A stretch of DNA of 64,000 bases, from positions 1 through 64,000 of the forward strand of contig RAYQ01000019.1 in assembly GCA_003612395.1 (NCBI GenBank), written 5' to 3'. Position 1 is the stretch's first letter; each line of letters starts with the position of its first letter. Made by a program: the position numbers and the translations under genes. Positions 44,465-52,994 of this stretch are shown in pieces. The stretch is from Parablautia intestinalis (GTDB lineage: Bacteria > Bacillota > Clostridia > Lachnospirales > Lachnospiraceae). The notes beneath the pieces are model-generated. The model ran no database searches. It had not been told where the DNA came from and was given only the letters and a program-made list of their open reading frames with translations.

Positions 44465-45527
44465 TTTTAAGTGTTTATCAAACGTCACATTTGAGTTTGG
44501 AAATTTAAATATATTAGCGGGGGCTAATGGCTGTGGAAAATCATCATTAATCCATTCTTTGCTTTTGCTCCGGCAATCCTATGAACAGTATAGAAATCTT
44601 GATATATTATCATTGTATGGAAAATATATTAACCTTGGTTCAGCAAAGGATATATTATATGAACATGCAGGAAAAGGTGAAGAAATTTCATATTGTATTT
44701 TTAATGAAAAAGGAGCAGGAATAGAGTTGGCTTATGAGTATGCTCCTGAAAACCGTATGCTTATGAATGTAAAATCTAGCGCTAAAAATTTAAAAAATTT
44801 TAATATATTCGGTGATACGTTTGAATATTTATCTGCTGATAGAATTATACCGCAAACCGTGTATTCATCAATTAGTCAAGATAACTTTTTAGGTAATCGC
44901 GGTGAAAATTCACTTAATTTTTTAGAAAAGTATGGAGATACATTCAAAGTGGAGAAGGTGTTTCAGGATGATACAAAAAATGAATATTTATTATATTATG
45001 TAAATAAATGGATGGAAAGGATTTTTCATGGATTTCGTTTACAATTATCTCCAATCGCAGAAGCAGATGCTGTCGGACTTCGATATGCTGAAAAAAGCAG
45101 AGAATGGGTAAGTAACTCATATCGGGCGATTAATGTAGGATTTGGAATAACATATGTACTTCCAATTATTGTTGCACTACTAAAGGCGCAAAGGGGTGAC
45201 TTAATCCTAATTGAAAACCCAGAGGCACATTTGCATCCAAAAGCGCAAAGACTTATAGGGGAGCTATTGGCAAAAGCTGCAACAACTGGTGCGCAAATTA
45301 TTGTTGAAACTCATAGCGATCATGTATTAAATGGAGTGCGAATTTCTGCAAAAAATAAGATCATTGCTCCTTCTGATATCAAAATGTTTTTCTTTATGAA
45401 AGAAGATATTGGCTCAAAGTACCATACGAATATTTATTTACCCCAAATGGATAAGGACGGAAATATTGATATTTGGCCATCAGGTTTCTTTGACGAATGG
45501 GATAATGCTTTAGCGCTACTCTTTTAG
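44436..45527 (+). CDS. AAA15-type ATPase with DUF3696 C-terminus
   Basis: A 363-residue ATPase: Walker A GANGCGKSSL (about 31-40), Walker B LILIENPEAHLHP (about 255-267), and a histidine in VETHSDHVLNGVR. The C-terminal stretch ending GFFDEWDNALALLF is the mark of DUF3696. Such ATPases occur with nuclease or DUF262 partners in defence loci. GAGGAGG precedes the ATG. It lies between the DUF262 gene and an unknown gene. Confidence 0.85.
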   Translation: MKTDKLQLTNFKCLSNVTFEFGNLNILAGANGCGKSSLIHSLLLLRQSYEQYRNLDILSLYGKYINLGSAKDILYEHAGKGEEISYCIFNEKGAGIELAYEYAPENRMLMNVKSSAKNLKNFNIFGDTFEYLSADRIIPQTVYSSISQDNFLGNRGENSLNFLEKYGDTFKVEKVFQDDTKNEYLLYYVNKWMERIFHGFRLQLSPIAEADAVGLRYAEKSREWVSNSYRAINVGFGITYVLPIIVALLKAQRGDLILIENPEAHLHPKAQRLIGELLAKAATTGAQIIVETHSDHVLNGVRISAKNKIIAPSDIKMFFFMKEDIGSKYHTNIYLPQMDKDGNIDIWPSGFFDEWDNALALLF

Positions 45528-45563
45528 ATAATATGAAGTCATTTTATAACGGGAGATAAGTAG

Positions 45564-46313
45564 ATGGAGATAATTTTTAATGATATTGCTACTCACTACC
45601 AATTTAAAGATAAGTATGATGCAATAGAAAAAATGAAGATAGGAATTGAAGCACTATTATATCTTCGTAAACGTGATGCTTCTTTTAAAATATGTTCTGG
45701 AGAAAAGTTAACCGGTTTGGAAATTGCACCTGGATATTATTTCCCTCAAATTTTCAATGAGAGTAATCATGTGTTGAATCCAAATTATAAGACGGCAATA
45801 AAGATATTTTTTGTAAATTTTAATAGCATAAATTGTGAAAAAGAAAAATTTATTTTTGAAGGAATAGAATCCGGACAATGCGGATTAGCATATAAAATAA
45901 ATGGGACAGTATTTAGTTTAGAGACAAATGATTCTTTTACAAAACAAAAGATTTCTGGCAAATACACTCCAGACGGAAAAAAATGTGAAACAGTAGAAAT
46001 AGATAATATTTCTGAAAAAAAGCATGTAGATATACACTGGATTAAATTGGGAACAAAAATATATGAAGCAAATCCTAAACATAAAGCTAATTTTGGTTGG
46101 GGAAGTCCAATGGACTTAAATGATAATGAAGCACAGTATGTTTTAGACAGATCTGTTATAGCTGGAGACGAGGATAAACATTTGATTGCAATGTATCAAA
46201 ATATCTATTACTCGTTTAGATGTCATTGGAAAAATTATTATCATGGTTATCAAGATAATTCGATGCCAGAAAATATGAAGCGCAGGCTTACTAATATTCC
46301 ACCTATTACATAA
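45564..46313 (+). CDS. unknown third protein of the defence-like operon
   Basis: A 249-residue soluble protein without signal or membrane segment. I recognise no family. Features: an N-terminal helical part, a central beta-rich part with GLAYKINGTVFSLE, a histidine-containing stretch HVDIHWIKLG, and a C-terminal part rich in aromatic residues (YYSFRCHWKNYYHGY). It is AT-rich like its neighbours and 36 bases downstream of the ATPase gene, with GGGAG upstream. It could be the effector or specificity subunit of the operon; that is a guess from context. Confidence 0.7.
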   Translation: MEIIFNDIATHYQFKDKYDAIEKMKIGIEALLYLRKRDASFKICSGEKLTGLEIAPGYYFPQIFNESNHVLNPNYKTAIKIFFVNFNSINCEKEKFIFEGIESGQCGLAYKINGTVFSLETNDSFTKQKISGKYTPDGKKCETVEIDNISEKKHVDIHWIKLGTKIYEANPKHKANFGWGSPMDLNDNEAQYVLDRSVIAGDEDKHLIAMYQNIYYSFRCHWKNYYHGYQDNSMPENMKRRLTNIPPIT

Positions 46314-46411
46314 GAATTTAAAAATAAAAAAATTTTTTAGACTTACCATGACACAAGCCAATATGCAATGATTAGGTTAATTCAGATTTATGAAAGGCAT
46401 GGGAAAATGCG

Positions 46412-47773
46412 ATGGAAGAATCTATACTTTATATAAAAAACGGCACAATAATAGACCCCAAAGAAAATCGTCCATATAAGGCCGATCTGCAGATTGAGAA
46501 TGGAAGGATCAGCAGGATTATCCGTAAGGAAGGGGAGCATTTTAAGATTTCAGCGGATGCTCTGGCACTTGCAGAGGGGAAAGACAGCCTGTCGGCAGTC
46601 AGGCAGGATAACGCAGCCCTTGCGGAGGGAAAGGTAATAGATGCGCAGGGGCTTATGATCGCGCCCGGCCTTGCAGATACCCATGTACATTTCAGAGACC
46701 CGGGGTTTACCTACAAAGAAGATATTTACACCGGGGCCGCAGCGGCAGCGAAAGGGGGCTTTACACAGATTGTGCTTATGGCAAACACAAAGCCCTGTGT
46801 GGACAATGAGGACACCCTCTCTTATGTGCTGGCCAAAGGGAAAGAGACGGGCATCCATATAGCCTCCTGTGTGAATGTGACGAAAGGAATGGCAGGAAAA
46901 GAACTGACAGATATGGAGAGACTCTCAGAGCGCGGGGCGGCGGGATTTACGGATGACGGCATCCCGCTTCTTAATGAAGAACTGGTAAGGGAAGCCATGG
47001 AGAGGGCAAAAAAGCTGCATAAGCCCATCAGCTTTCATGAGGAGAACCCTGCTTTTATTGTCAATAATGGTATTAACAGGGGCAGGGCATCGGCGTTTTA
47101 TCATATTGGCGGTTCCCCCGGGGAGGCGGAAACGGACCTGGTAAAAAGAGATTTGGAGCTTGCGCTTTTGACAGGAGCGGATGTGGTAATCCAGCATATC
47201 AGTACAAAAGAGGCTGTGGAGCTGGTGCGCCGGGCCAAAGAGAAGGGAGCCAGTGTGCACGCTGAGGCCACGCCCCATCATTTTACCCTGACAGAGGAAG
47301 CGGCGATTGAAAAGGGAACATTGGCCAAAATGAATCCGCCTCTTCGGGAGGAAGCGGACAGGCTGGCTATTATAAAAGGATTAAAGGACGGCACCATTGA
47401 CTTGATTGCCACGGACCATGCACCCCACAGCAGAGAGGAAAAGGACAGGCCCGTTACCGAAGCGCCGAGCGGAATTATCGGACTTGAAACAGCGCTTTCC
47501 TTAGGAATCAGGGAGCTGGTGGAAAAAGGACATTTGACCTGGCCGGAGCTGATTGAGAGAATGAGCACATCGCCCTGCCGGCTATACGGCCTGGAGGGAG
47601 GCAGGGTAGAGGAGAAAGCAGCAGCGGATCTGGTTTTGTTTCATCCGCAGGAAAGATGGACAGTGTCAGAGTTCACATCCAAATCTTCTAATTCTCCTTT
47701 TATCGGGGAAAGCCTTCCGGGGGTGGTTTATTATACTATCTGCGGGGGAAGGATTGTATATAAGAAAGCCTGA
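46412..47773 (+). CDS. pyrC: dihydroorotase
   Basis: PyrC closes carbamoyl-aspartate to dihydroorotate in pyrimidine synthesis. The 453-residue protein is of the class I type, with the metal-binding motif DTHVHFRDPG (about 90-99), a histidine in VIQHISTKEA and the catalytic aspartate in LIATDHAPH. An inserted stretch near residue 50 (ALALAEGKDSLSAVRQDNAALAEG) contains a near repeat of LAEGK and is unusual for the family. pyrK and pyrD follow on the same strand, after an HNH insertion. Confidence 0.94.
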   Translation: MEESILYIKNGTIIDPKENRPYKADLQIENGRISRIIRKEGEHFKISADALALAEGKDSLSAVRQDNAALAEGKVIDAQGLMIAPGLADTHVHFRDPGFTYKEDIYTGAAAAAKGGFTQIVLMANTKPCVDNEDTLSYVLAKGKETGIHIASCVNVTKGMAGKELTDMERLSERGAAGFTDDGIPLLNEELVREAMERAKKLHKPISFHEENPAFIVNNGINRGRASAFYHIGGSPGEAETDLVKRDLELALLTGADVVIQHISTKEAVELVRRAKEKGASVHAEATPHHFTLTEEAAIEKGTLAKMNPPLREEADRLAIIKGLKDGTIDLIATDHAPHSREEKDRPVTEAPSGIIGLETALSLGIRELVEKGHLTWPELIERMSTSPCRLYGLEGGRVEEKAAADLVLFHPQERWTVSEFTSKSSNSPFIGESLPGVVYYTICGGRIVYKKA

Positions 47774-47864
47774 AATTTGAGTGGGAACCCGCTGGCAATA
47801 GTATCGCTTTGCGCATCCGGTGCCGGAGGCCGGCCAAAATGTGCAAAAAATAAGGAGGAGCAGG

Positions 47865-47939
47865 TTGGAACAGCTGTATATAACGAATTTAACCATTAAA
47901 AAGGTCAGACATTTAAAGGACATTTTCATTTATTGGTAG
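47865..47939 (+). pseudogene. N-terminal stub of an AAA15 ATPase (PtuA-like)
   Basis: TTG 47865 with AAGGAGG at the right distance opens 24 codons (LEQLYITNLTIKKVRHLKDI, then FIYW) and stops at TAG 47937. The LxI.NLTIKKVRHLKDI pattern is the start of AAA15-type ATPases, just before Walker A. All the rest is missing, and a palindromic cassette begins at the break. The HNH gene follows at once, so this was an ATPase-HNH pair. Confidence 0.6.
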
Positions 47940-47978
47940 CAGTATCGCAAGCAAAGCTTGCGATATGCAGGGGGTATA
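47938..47978 (+). repeat. palindromic cassette at the deletion junction (family C)
   Basis: Contains the perfect inverted repeat ATCGCAAGC-AAA-GCTTGCGAT (47944-47964) followed by CAGGGGGTATA, as in the leader of trkA. It lies exactly between the broken ATPase start and the HNH gene. Confidence 0.6.
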
Positions 47979-47986
47979 GATATGAT

Positions 47987-48577
47987 ATGCCGGATGTAAT
48001 TGAAAGGCTGGAAAAGGATTTTAACAATAAGTGTTATATCTGCGAAATGAAAGAGTTACAGAATCCAAACGTAGAGCACTTATTACCACACAAAAACGGA
48101 AAGTATCCGGAAAGAAAATTTGACTGGGAGAATCTTTTCTGGTCATGCGGACACTGTAACGGAATTAAGAAAAACAGCAAGTATGACGAGGGGATTATAG
48201 ATTGTTGCAAACAGGATCCTGAAAAATATTTACACTTTCGGCTAAAAGGGAACGAAGTTGTTATTGAAACGGAAGATGCGGAGGATATGCTTCAAAAAAG
48301 GGCAGCGTTACTGGTAACAGAAACTTTTTCGATGAAAAATACCGGTATGCGGACTTATACAAGCGATGAGGGGCTAAAGCTGTTACAGAGAGAAATGAAT
48401 GTTTTATATAAGCAGCTTGAAAAAATACATAAGAAACCTGCTTCTAAAATGACGATGATAACGATCCACAGTTTATTGAGACGTGAGTCGGCCTTTGCAT
48501 CGTTTAAAAGGTGTTATGTGCGTGACCATGTTATGGAATATCCGGAATTGCAGAAATATGTAGAAGTGAATGAGTAA
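47987..48577 (+). CDS. HNH endonuclease, PtuB-like, probably N-terminally shortened
   Basis: A 196-residue HNH protein from ATG 47987. Zinc knuckle CYIC (17-20), EHLLPHK region (about 30-36), WENLFWSCGHCN with the second knuckle (about 47-58) and KKN form the nuclease. It is homologous in plan to the HNH protein at 5272. Its true N-terminus may have been longer: the frame upstream runs into the palindromic cassette (GYRYDMPDVIERL). The partner ATPase is lost, so the nuclease may be inactive, moonlighting or decaying. It splits the pyr operon. Confidence 0.75.
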   Translation: MPDVIERLEKDFNNKCYICEMKELQNPNVEHLLPHKNGKYPERKFDWENLFWSCGHCNGIKKNSKYDEGIIDCCKQDPEKYLHFRLKGNEVVIETEDAEDMLQKRAALLVTETFSMKNTGMRTYTSDEGLKLLQREMNVLYKQLEKIHKKPASKMTMITIHSLLRRESAFASFKRCYVRDHVMEYPELQKYVEVNE

Positions 48578-48627
48578 AGAAAAGGGAGCAGAATATCAAA
48601 AAACTGCATTAAAATAGGGAGGCAGGT

Positions 48628-49407
48628 ATGAAGCAAAAGGTAAGAGCAAAGGTTTTATCCCAGAAAAAGCTTACGGACGGTATTTATGATATGTGGCTGT
48701 CCACAGAGCTTGCAGGCAGAGCAGGGGCGGGACAGTTTATCGGCATTTATACGGGTCATGAAGCGCATCTGCTGCCGCGCCCTGTCAGTATTTGTGAGGC
48801 GGATAAGGATGGGGAAGCGCTCCGGGTGGTATACAGGATAGCGGGCAGAGGAACGGAAATTTTTTCCGGATGGAAACCGGGAGATGAGGTGCAAATATTA
48901 GGTATTCTCGGAAACGGCTATTCCATAGAGGCAGGATGCGGAAAACAGACAGTGCTCATGGGAGGGGGAATTGGGATTCCTCCCATGTTGCAGCTTGCAA
49001 AAGAGCTTTGCATGGCAGGTACGAAACCGGTTGTTGTTTTGGGATACCGGAATAATCAGCTTTTCTTAAAGGAAGAATTTGAACCGTACGCCGGGGTGTA
49101 TGTTGCCACAGAGGACGGAAGTGCGGGAACAAAGGGCAATGTGCTTACGGTGATGGAGAAAGAGCAGCTAAAGGCGGATGTGATTATGGCCTGCGGCCCT
49201 ATGCCCATGCTCCGGGCAATTAAAAACTATGCCGGGGAAAAACACATAGAGGCATATATTTCACTGGAGGAAAGAATGGCCTGCGGCGTGGGAGCGTGTC
49301 TTGGCTGCGTGTGTAAAACGGTTCATAAGGATGGGCATTCTCATGTGAACAATGCCCGCATTTGTACGGACGGGCCGGTTTTTGATGCCAGGGAGGTGGA
49401 AATCTGA
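48628..49407 (+). CDS. pyrK: dihydroorotate dehydrogenase electron-transfer subunit
   Basis: PyrK passes electrons from dihydroorotate dehydrogenase to NAD through FAD and a 2Fe-2S cluster. The 259-residue protein has an FAD-binding barrel (LLPRPVSI), an NAD-binding segment (VLMGGGIGIPPMLQLAKEL), and the cluster cysteines in ACGVGACLGCVCKT plus a later cysteine (ARICTDGPVF). It overlaps pyrD, so the two are translated together. GGGAGG precedes its ATG. Confidence 0.95.
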   Translation: MKQKVRAKVLSQKKLTDGIYDMWLSTELAGRAGAGQFIGIYTGHEAHLLPRPVSICEADKDGEALRVVYRIAGRGTEIFSGWKPGDEVQILGILGNGYSIEAGCGKQTVLMGGGIGIPPMLQLAKELCMAGTKPVVVLGYRNNQLFLKEEFEPYAGVYVATEDGSAGTKGNVLTVMEKEQLKADVIMACGPMPMLRAIKNYAGEKHIEAYISLEERMACGVGACLGCVCKTVHKDGHSHVNNARICTDGPVFDAREVEI

Positions 49408-50312
49408 TGAATACAAAAGTGACGATTGCCGGTGTGGAATTCAAAAATCCGGTTATGACTGCTTCCGGAACCTTTGGATCCGGCATGGAATACGGTGATT
49501 TTGTGGATTTAAACAGGTTAGGTGCGGTGGTGACCAAGGGAGTTGCGAGCGTGCCATGGCCCGGGAATCCGGTGCCCCGGGTGGCGGAAACCTATGGGGG
49601 AATGTTAAATGCCATAGGACTGCAGAATCCGGGCGTTGATGTGTTTGTGGAAAGAGATCTTCCTTTTTTGCAGCAGTTTGATACAAAAGTGATCGTGAAT
49701 GTGTGCGGAAAGAGTGTGGAGGATTATCTTGCGGTGGTGGAACGACTTGGAGATACGGCTGTGGATATGCTGGAAATCAATGTGTCCTGTCCTAATGTGA
49801 AAGAGGGTGCCATTGCCTTTGGACAAAAGGCAGACAGTCTGTATGATATTACCTCCCAAATTAAGGCGAAGGCAAAACAGCCAATTATTATGAAGCTAAG
49901 CCCGAATGTGACGGATATTGCGGAGATGGCCAGGGCAGCCGAGGCAGCAGGCGCAGATGCCATCTCTCTAATCAATACCCTGACCGGCATGAAAATCGAC
50001 ATTCACAAAAGGAGCTTTGTACTGGCAAATAAGACGGGCGGCTTATCCGGTCCCGCTATTAAGCCTGTGGCGGTGCGGATGGTATATCAGGCGTCCCATG
50101 CGGTAAACATTCCGGTAATTGGAATGGGCGGAATTGCCTGCGCGGAAGATGCCATTGAATTTTTGCTGGCAGGCGCTAATGCTGTAGCGGTAGGGGCCAT
50201 GAATTTTGTGAATCCGCGCGCAACGGTGGAAGTGGTGGAAGGAATAGAGGCTTACATGCAGCAGTACAAAGTCGGGGACATAAAGGAACTGATTGGCGCG
50301 GTGGGGGAGTAA
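49407..50312 (+). CDS. pyrD: dihydroorotate dehydrogenase, catalytic subunit (class 1B)
   Basis: PyrD oxidises dihydroorotate to orotate. The 301-residue FMN barrel has KNPVMTASGTFGSG near the start, EINVSCPNVKEG with the catalytic cysteine (about 133), MKLSPNVTDI, and the phosphate-binding GMGGIACAEDAIEF. Class 1B enzymes need PyrK, encoded directly upstream with a TGATG overlap. The operon ends at a hairpin at 50407-50450. Confidence 0.96.
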   Translation: MNTKVTIAGVEFKNPVMTASGTFGSGMEYGDFVDLNRLGAVVTKGVASVPWPGNPVPRVAETYGGMLNAIGLQNPGVDVFVERDLPFLQQFDTKVIVNVCGKSVEDYLAVVERLGDTAVDMLEINVSCPNVKEGAIAFGQKADSLYDITSQIKAKAKQPIIMKLSPNVTDIAEMARAAEAAGADAISLINTLTGMKIDIHKRSFVLANKTGGLSGPAIKPVAVRMVYQASHAVNIPVIGMGGIACAEDAIEFLLAGANAVAVGAMNFVNPRATVEVVEGIEAYMQQYKVGDIKELIGAVGE

Positions 50313-50396
50313 GCCCGCCGGTACTCTAAAAATACTGTCTATGCCGTACTTTGTCTTCAAAAATGATTTTTGGTTTCAGCCTGTTTCCTTATAAAA

Positions 50397-50426
50397 GGTA
50401 TACTTTACCTCCCTGAGTCATACATT
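50397..50426 (+). promoter_or_regulatory. candidate sigma-E sporulation promoter of the sipL-like gene
   Basis: CATACATT (50419-50426) equals the mother-cell sigma-E -10 consensus, and GGTATACT (50397-50404) lies 14 bases upstream as a fair -35 box. The predicted start is near 50433, inside the hairpin of the pyr operon. SipL-type genes are known to be sigma-E dependent. Confidence 0.45.
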
Positions 50427-50455
50427 AAGATAAGTAGACTTCAGGGAGGTTTTTG
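50407..50455 (+). terminator. hairpin ending the pyr operon and covering the sipL ribosome site
   Basis: Perfect ten-base arms ACCTCCCTGA (50407-50416) and TCAGGGAGGT (50441-50450), then TTTTT. In a transcript reading through from pyrD, it forms a terminator and hides GGGAGG, the ribosome site of the next gene. A transcript from the internal promoter lacks the first arm and leaves it free. Confidence 0.6.
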
Positions 50456-52024
50456 GTGGAACTGATTAAACGCAATATACATATGGACTGTATCAAATAC
50501 AAGGCCCAGACACAAATGACCCTTGAGGATGATGTGATCATATCAGATTCAAGGCCCGATGCCACAAAGCTGATCATGGATAGAGGAAATGTAATAATTG
50601 ATGAAGTTAAGGTGACCGATGATCATGTAAATGTGAAAGGAAAGCTGGAATTTCATGTACTCTATCTGGCAGAAAAGGGATCATCAGCGGGAAGAAGCGG
50701 CGTGGCGGATATGGAGGGAGCTATCCCCTTTGATGAGATGGTTTTTGTGGAGGGTATCAGGGGAGGAGAGAGTGTTAATGCAGACTGGGAGCTTGAGGAT
50801 TTAAGCGTAAGCCTGATCAATTCCAGGAAACTGAGCGTCCAGTCGGTACTTACGCTTATGCTTACCTGTGAGGAAATCTGTGATGAGGAGACGGCTGTGG
50901 ATCTTTACAGTGAAGAACCTGTGGAGTTTCGAAAAAAGACACTGGACGTTGCCACGATGGCCATCAAAAAGAAGGATATTTTCAGAGTCAAAGAGGAAGT
51001 GGAAATTCCGGGGAGCTTTCCCAATATTTTTGCCATGATTTGGTCGGAAATTACGCCGGAGACAGTGGAATTTAAAGTGCTGGAGGACAAAATCGGGATA
51101 CAGGGTGAGCTGCGGGCCTTTTTCCTTTATAAAGGAGAAGGGGACGAGGATGAAATCTGTCATTATGAGACCACACTGCCTTTTGCCGGAAGCCTTGACT
51201 GCCCTGGTGCAAGGGAGGGAATGATACCGGAAATCCGTTTCAGGGCGGAAAACCGCGATGTGGAAATCAGGCCGGATTTTGACGGGGAAGAAAGAGTCAT
51301 TACCTTTGAGCAATGTCTTGACCTTGATATCTGTATTTATGAGGAGGAGCAGATAGATATTCTTTCGGATGTGTACGGCGTGGTAAATGAAGTGTCCGTT
51401 ATGGAAAAAAATGCGGATTTCAGGAATCTTCTTGCGCGCAGCAGCGGTAAGACAAAGCTGTCAGGACACTTTAAGTGCCCGGATGAAAAGGTAAACCTGT
51501 ACAAGATACTGCATACCACAAGCAACCTGCAGATAACAGGTCAGAGTGCAAATGAGAGCGGAATAGAGCTTACAGGTGTGGTAAATCTGCAGATTTTTTA
51601 TGAATGCAGCAATGAGGAAGATAAGTACGGTTTGATTAAGGGGACTATCCCATTCCAGTATGTGTTAGACGCTGAGGGCATTCATCAGAATTGTATCTAT
51701 TCGGTGCAGTCATTTGTGGACCAGATTACAGTATCCATCATTGACACAGGGGAAGTGGATGTCAAGTGTGTGCTTTATTTCAGGGCAAATGTGTACAGTA
51801 AATGGCAGGAAAAGATTGTGGAGCAGATTGTGGTGACAGAGCCTGACATGGAGAAAATGGCAGCCCTTCCGGGGATAGCAGTTTACATGGTGAAGGAAGG
51901 CGACAGTCTTTGGGATATTGGAAAGCGTTACTATGTGCCGGTTTCCGTTATTAAACAGACCAATGACCTTACTTCTGATGAAGTAAAGGCAGGAGATAAG
52001 ATTTTAATTGTAAAAAATGCATAA
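50456..52024 (+). CDS. sipL: SPOCS/LysM spore protein, SipL-like
   Basis: A 522-residue protein with repeated DUF3794 (SPOCS) domains and a C-terminal LysM domain (YMVKEGDSLWDIGKRYYVPV onwards, about 473-522). SipL of Clostridioides difficile has this plan and anchors the coat to the spore surface through SpoIVA. No signal peptide is visible, in line with a mother-cell protein. GTG 50456 is six bases after GGAGG. The gene indicates that the organism can sporulate. Confidence 0.88.
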   Translation: MELIKRNIHMDCIKYKAQTQMTLEDDVIISDSRPDATKLIMDRGNVIIDEVKVTDDHVNVKGKLEFHVLYLAEKGSSAGRSGVADMEGAIPFDEMVFVEGIRGGESVNADWELEDLSVSLINSRKLSVQSVLTLMLTCEEICDEETAVDLYSEEPVEFRKKTLDVATMAIKKKDIFRVKEEVEIPGSFPNIFAMIWSEITPETVEFKVLEDKIGIQGELRAFFLYKGEGDEDEICHYETTLPFAGSLDCPGAREGMIPEIRFRAENRDVEIRPDFDGEERVITFEQCLDLDICIYEEEQIDILSDVYGVVNEVSVMEKNADFRNLLARSSGKTKLSGHFKCPDEKVNLYKILHTTSNLQITGQSANESGIELTGVVNLQIFYECSNEEDKYGLIKGTIPFQYVLDAEGIHQNCIYSVQSFVDQITVSIIDTGEVDVKCVLYFRANVYSKWQEKIVEQIVVTEPDMEKMAALPGIAVYMVKEGDSLWDIGKRYYVPVSVIKQTNDLTSDEVKAGDKILIVKNA

Positions 52025-52061
52025 AAATTTCCGGAGCCCTTTAAAAGCTCCGGAAATTTTT
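52023..52061. terminator. bidirectional terminator
   Basis: Perfect 15-base arms AAAAATTTCCGGAGC / GCTCCGGAAATTTTT with a nine-base loop stand between two convergent genes. They can end both the sipL-like transcript and the minus-strand gene. Confidence 0.9.
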
Positions 52062-52683
52062 AATTTTCTTCAATGTTGATACCGGCATCCTTTGCCATGT
52101 CGTCAAATCCCTTTTGAACGGCGTCAAAAGTCTTTTGTGAAATGTCAGGAAGACTGCCGCCCCATTTCTTCTCAGCCATCTTATAGCCCTTTTCAAAAGC
52201 GGAACGCATTTTTTCAATTTTGCTGGGATCGCCGCCTGTCAATGCTTTCGCAAAATCTAAAATACGCTGGGATGTCTGAGATACGCCCCAATAGCCGTCA
52301 TCTGCGATATCAGCCTGGGCCTGAAGCTTTGTTGCAGGATCTACGGTGAAGTTACCACTGGATAAAATACTCCAAATGTCATTTGCTTTTCCGTAAGTCT
52401 CGCCCTGTTTGGTGAGCATTTTCTCTACCAGACTCTGAAGCTGTGAAGTCCTTGCATCTGCATCTGCTTTCATCTTAGCAATTAAATTGGTGTCAGGTTT
52501 ATACTTCTTGTTAACGGCCCCTGTGGTCTGTTTAGAAGGCTCGTACACAGCACCGGCAGATGTGGATCCGGTTCCTTTCGAAGTTTCTGCTTGGGATTCT
52601 GATTTGGTTTCGGTGCCTTTAGCCTGGGCAGAATATGTTGTGCCGTAAACATCAGACGCACCTGTAACTCCATTTACGCTCAT
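52060..52683 (-). CDS. hypothetical soluble protein, Ser/Thr-rich N-terminus
   Basis: A 207-residue protein with a low-complexity N-terminal part (about 1-65, rich in Ser, Thr, Gly, Gln and Lys) and a helical C-terminal domain (AKMKADADARTSQLQSLVEK, then YWGVSQTSQRILDFAKAL and WGGSLPDISQKTFDAVQKGF). No signal peptide. AAGGAGG lies before its ATG. I do not recognise a named family; similar proteins seem common in Lachnospiraceae genomes. The function is unknown. Confidence 0.7.
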   Translation of the reverse strand: MSVNGVTGASDVYGTTYSAQAKGTETKSESQAETSKGTGSTSAGAVYEPSKQTTGAVNKKYKPDTNLIAKMKADADARTSQLQSLVEKMLTKQGETYGKANDIWSILSSGNFTVDPATKLQAQADIADDGYWGVSQTSQRILDFAKALTGGDPSKIEKMRSAFEKGYKMAEKKWGGSLPDISQKTFDAVQKGFDDMAKDAGINIEEN

Positions 52684-52994
52684 AGTATCACCCTCCTTGG
52701 TTGTTTTATCATTTTTATTATCGGCATATCCGAAAGAAAAATCAAGAGGGTTTAGACATTTCGTTTAAAAATGTTACGAAATGCATTTTAAATGTATGCA
52801 GCAGTCCATTGCGGGCGTGACACTTGACAAGACAGGGGTTATTGTATAAAATTAAATACAATTCATGTATTATGTATACAAAAGAAATTGAAGGTTTTAA
52901 AATAACACACGTAATAAAATACAGAGTCATGTACCGGTATGTATACCAGAGCCTGCCGGACGGTCTGTGAACTGTTCAGGAAAGAAGTGGGATA

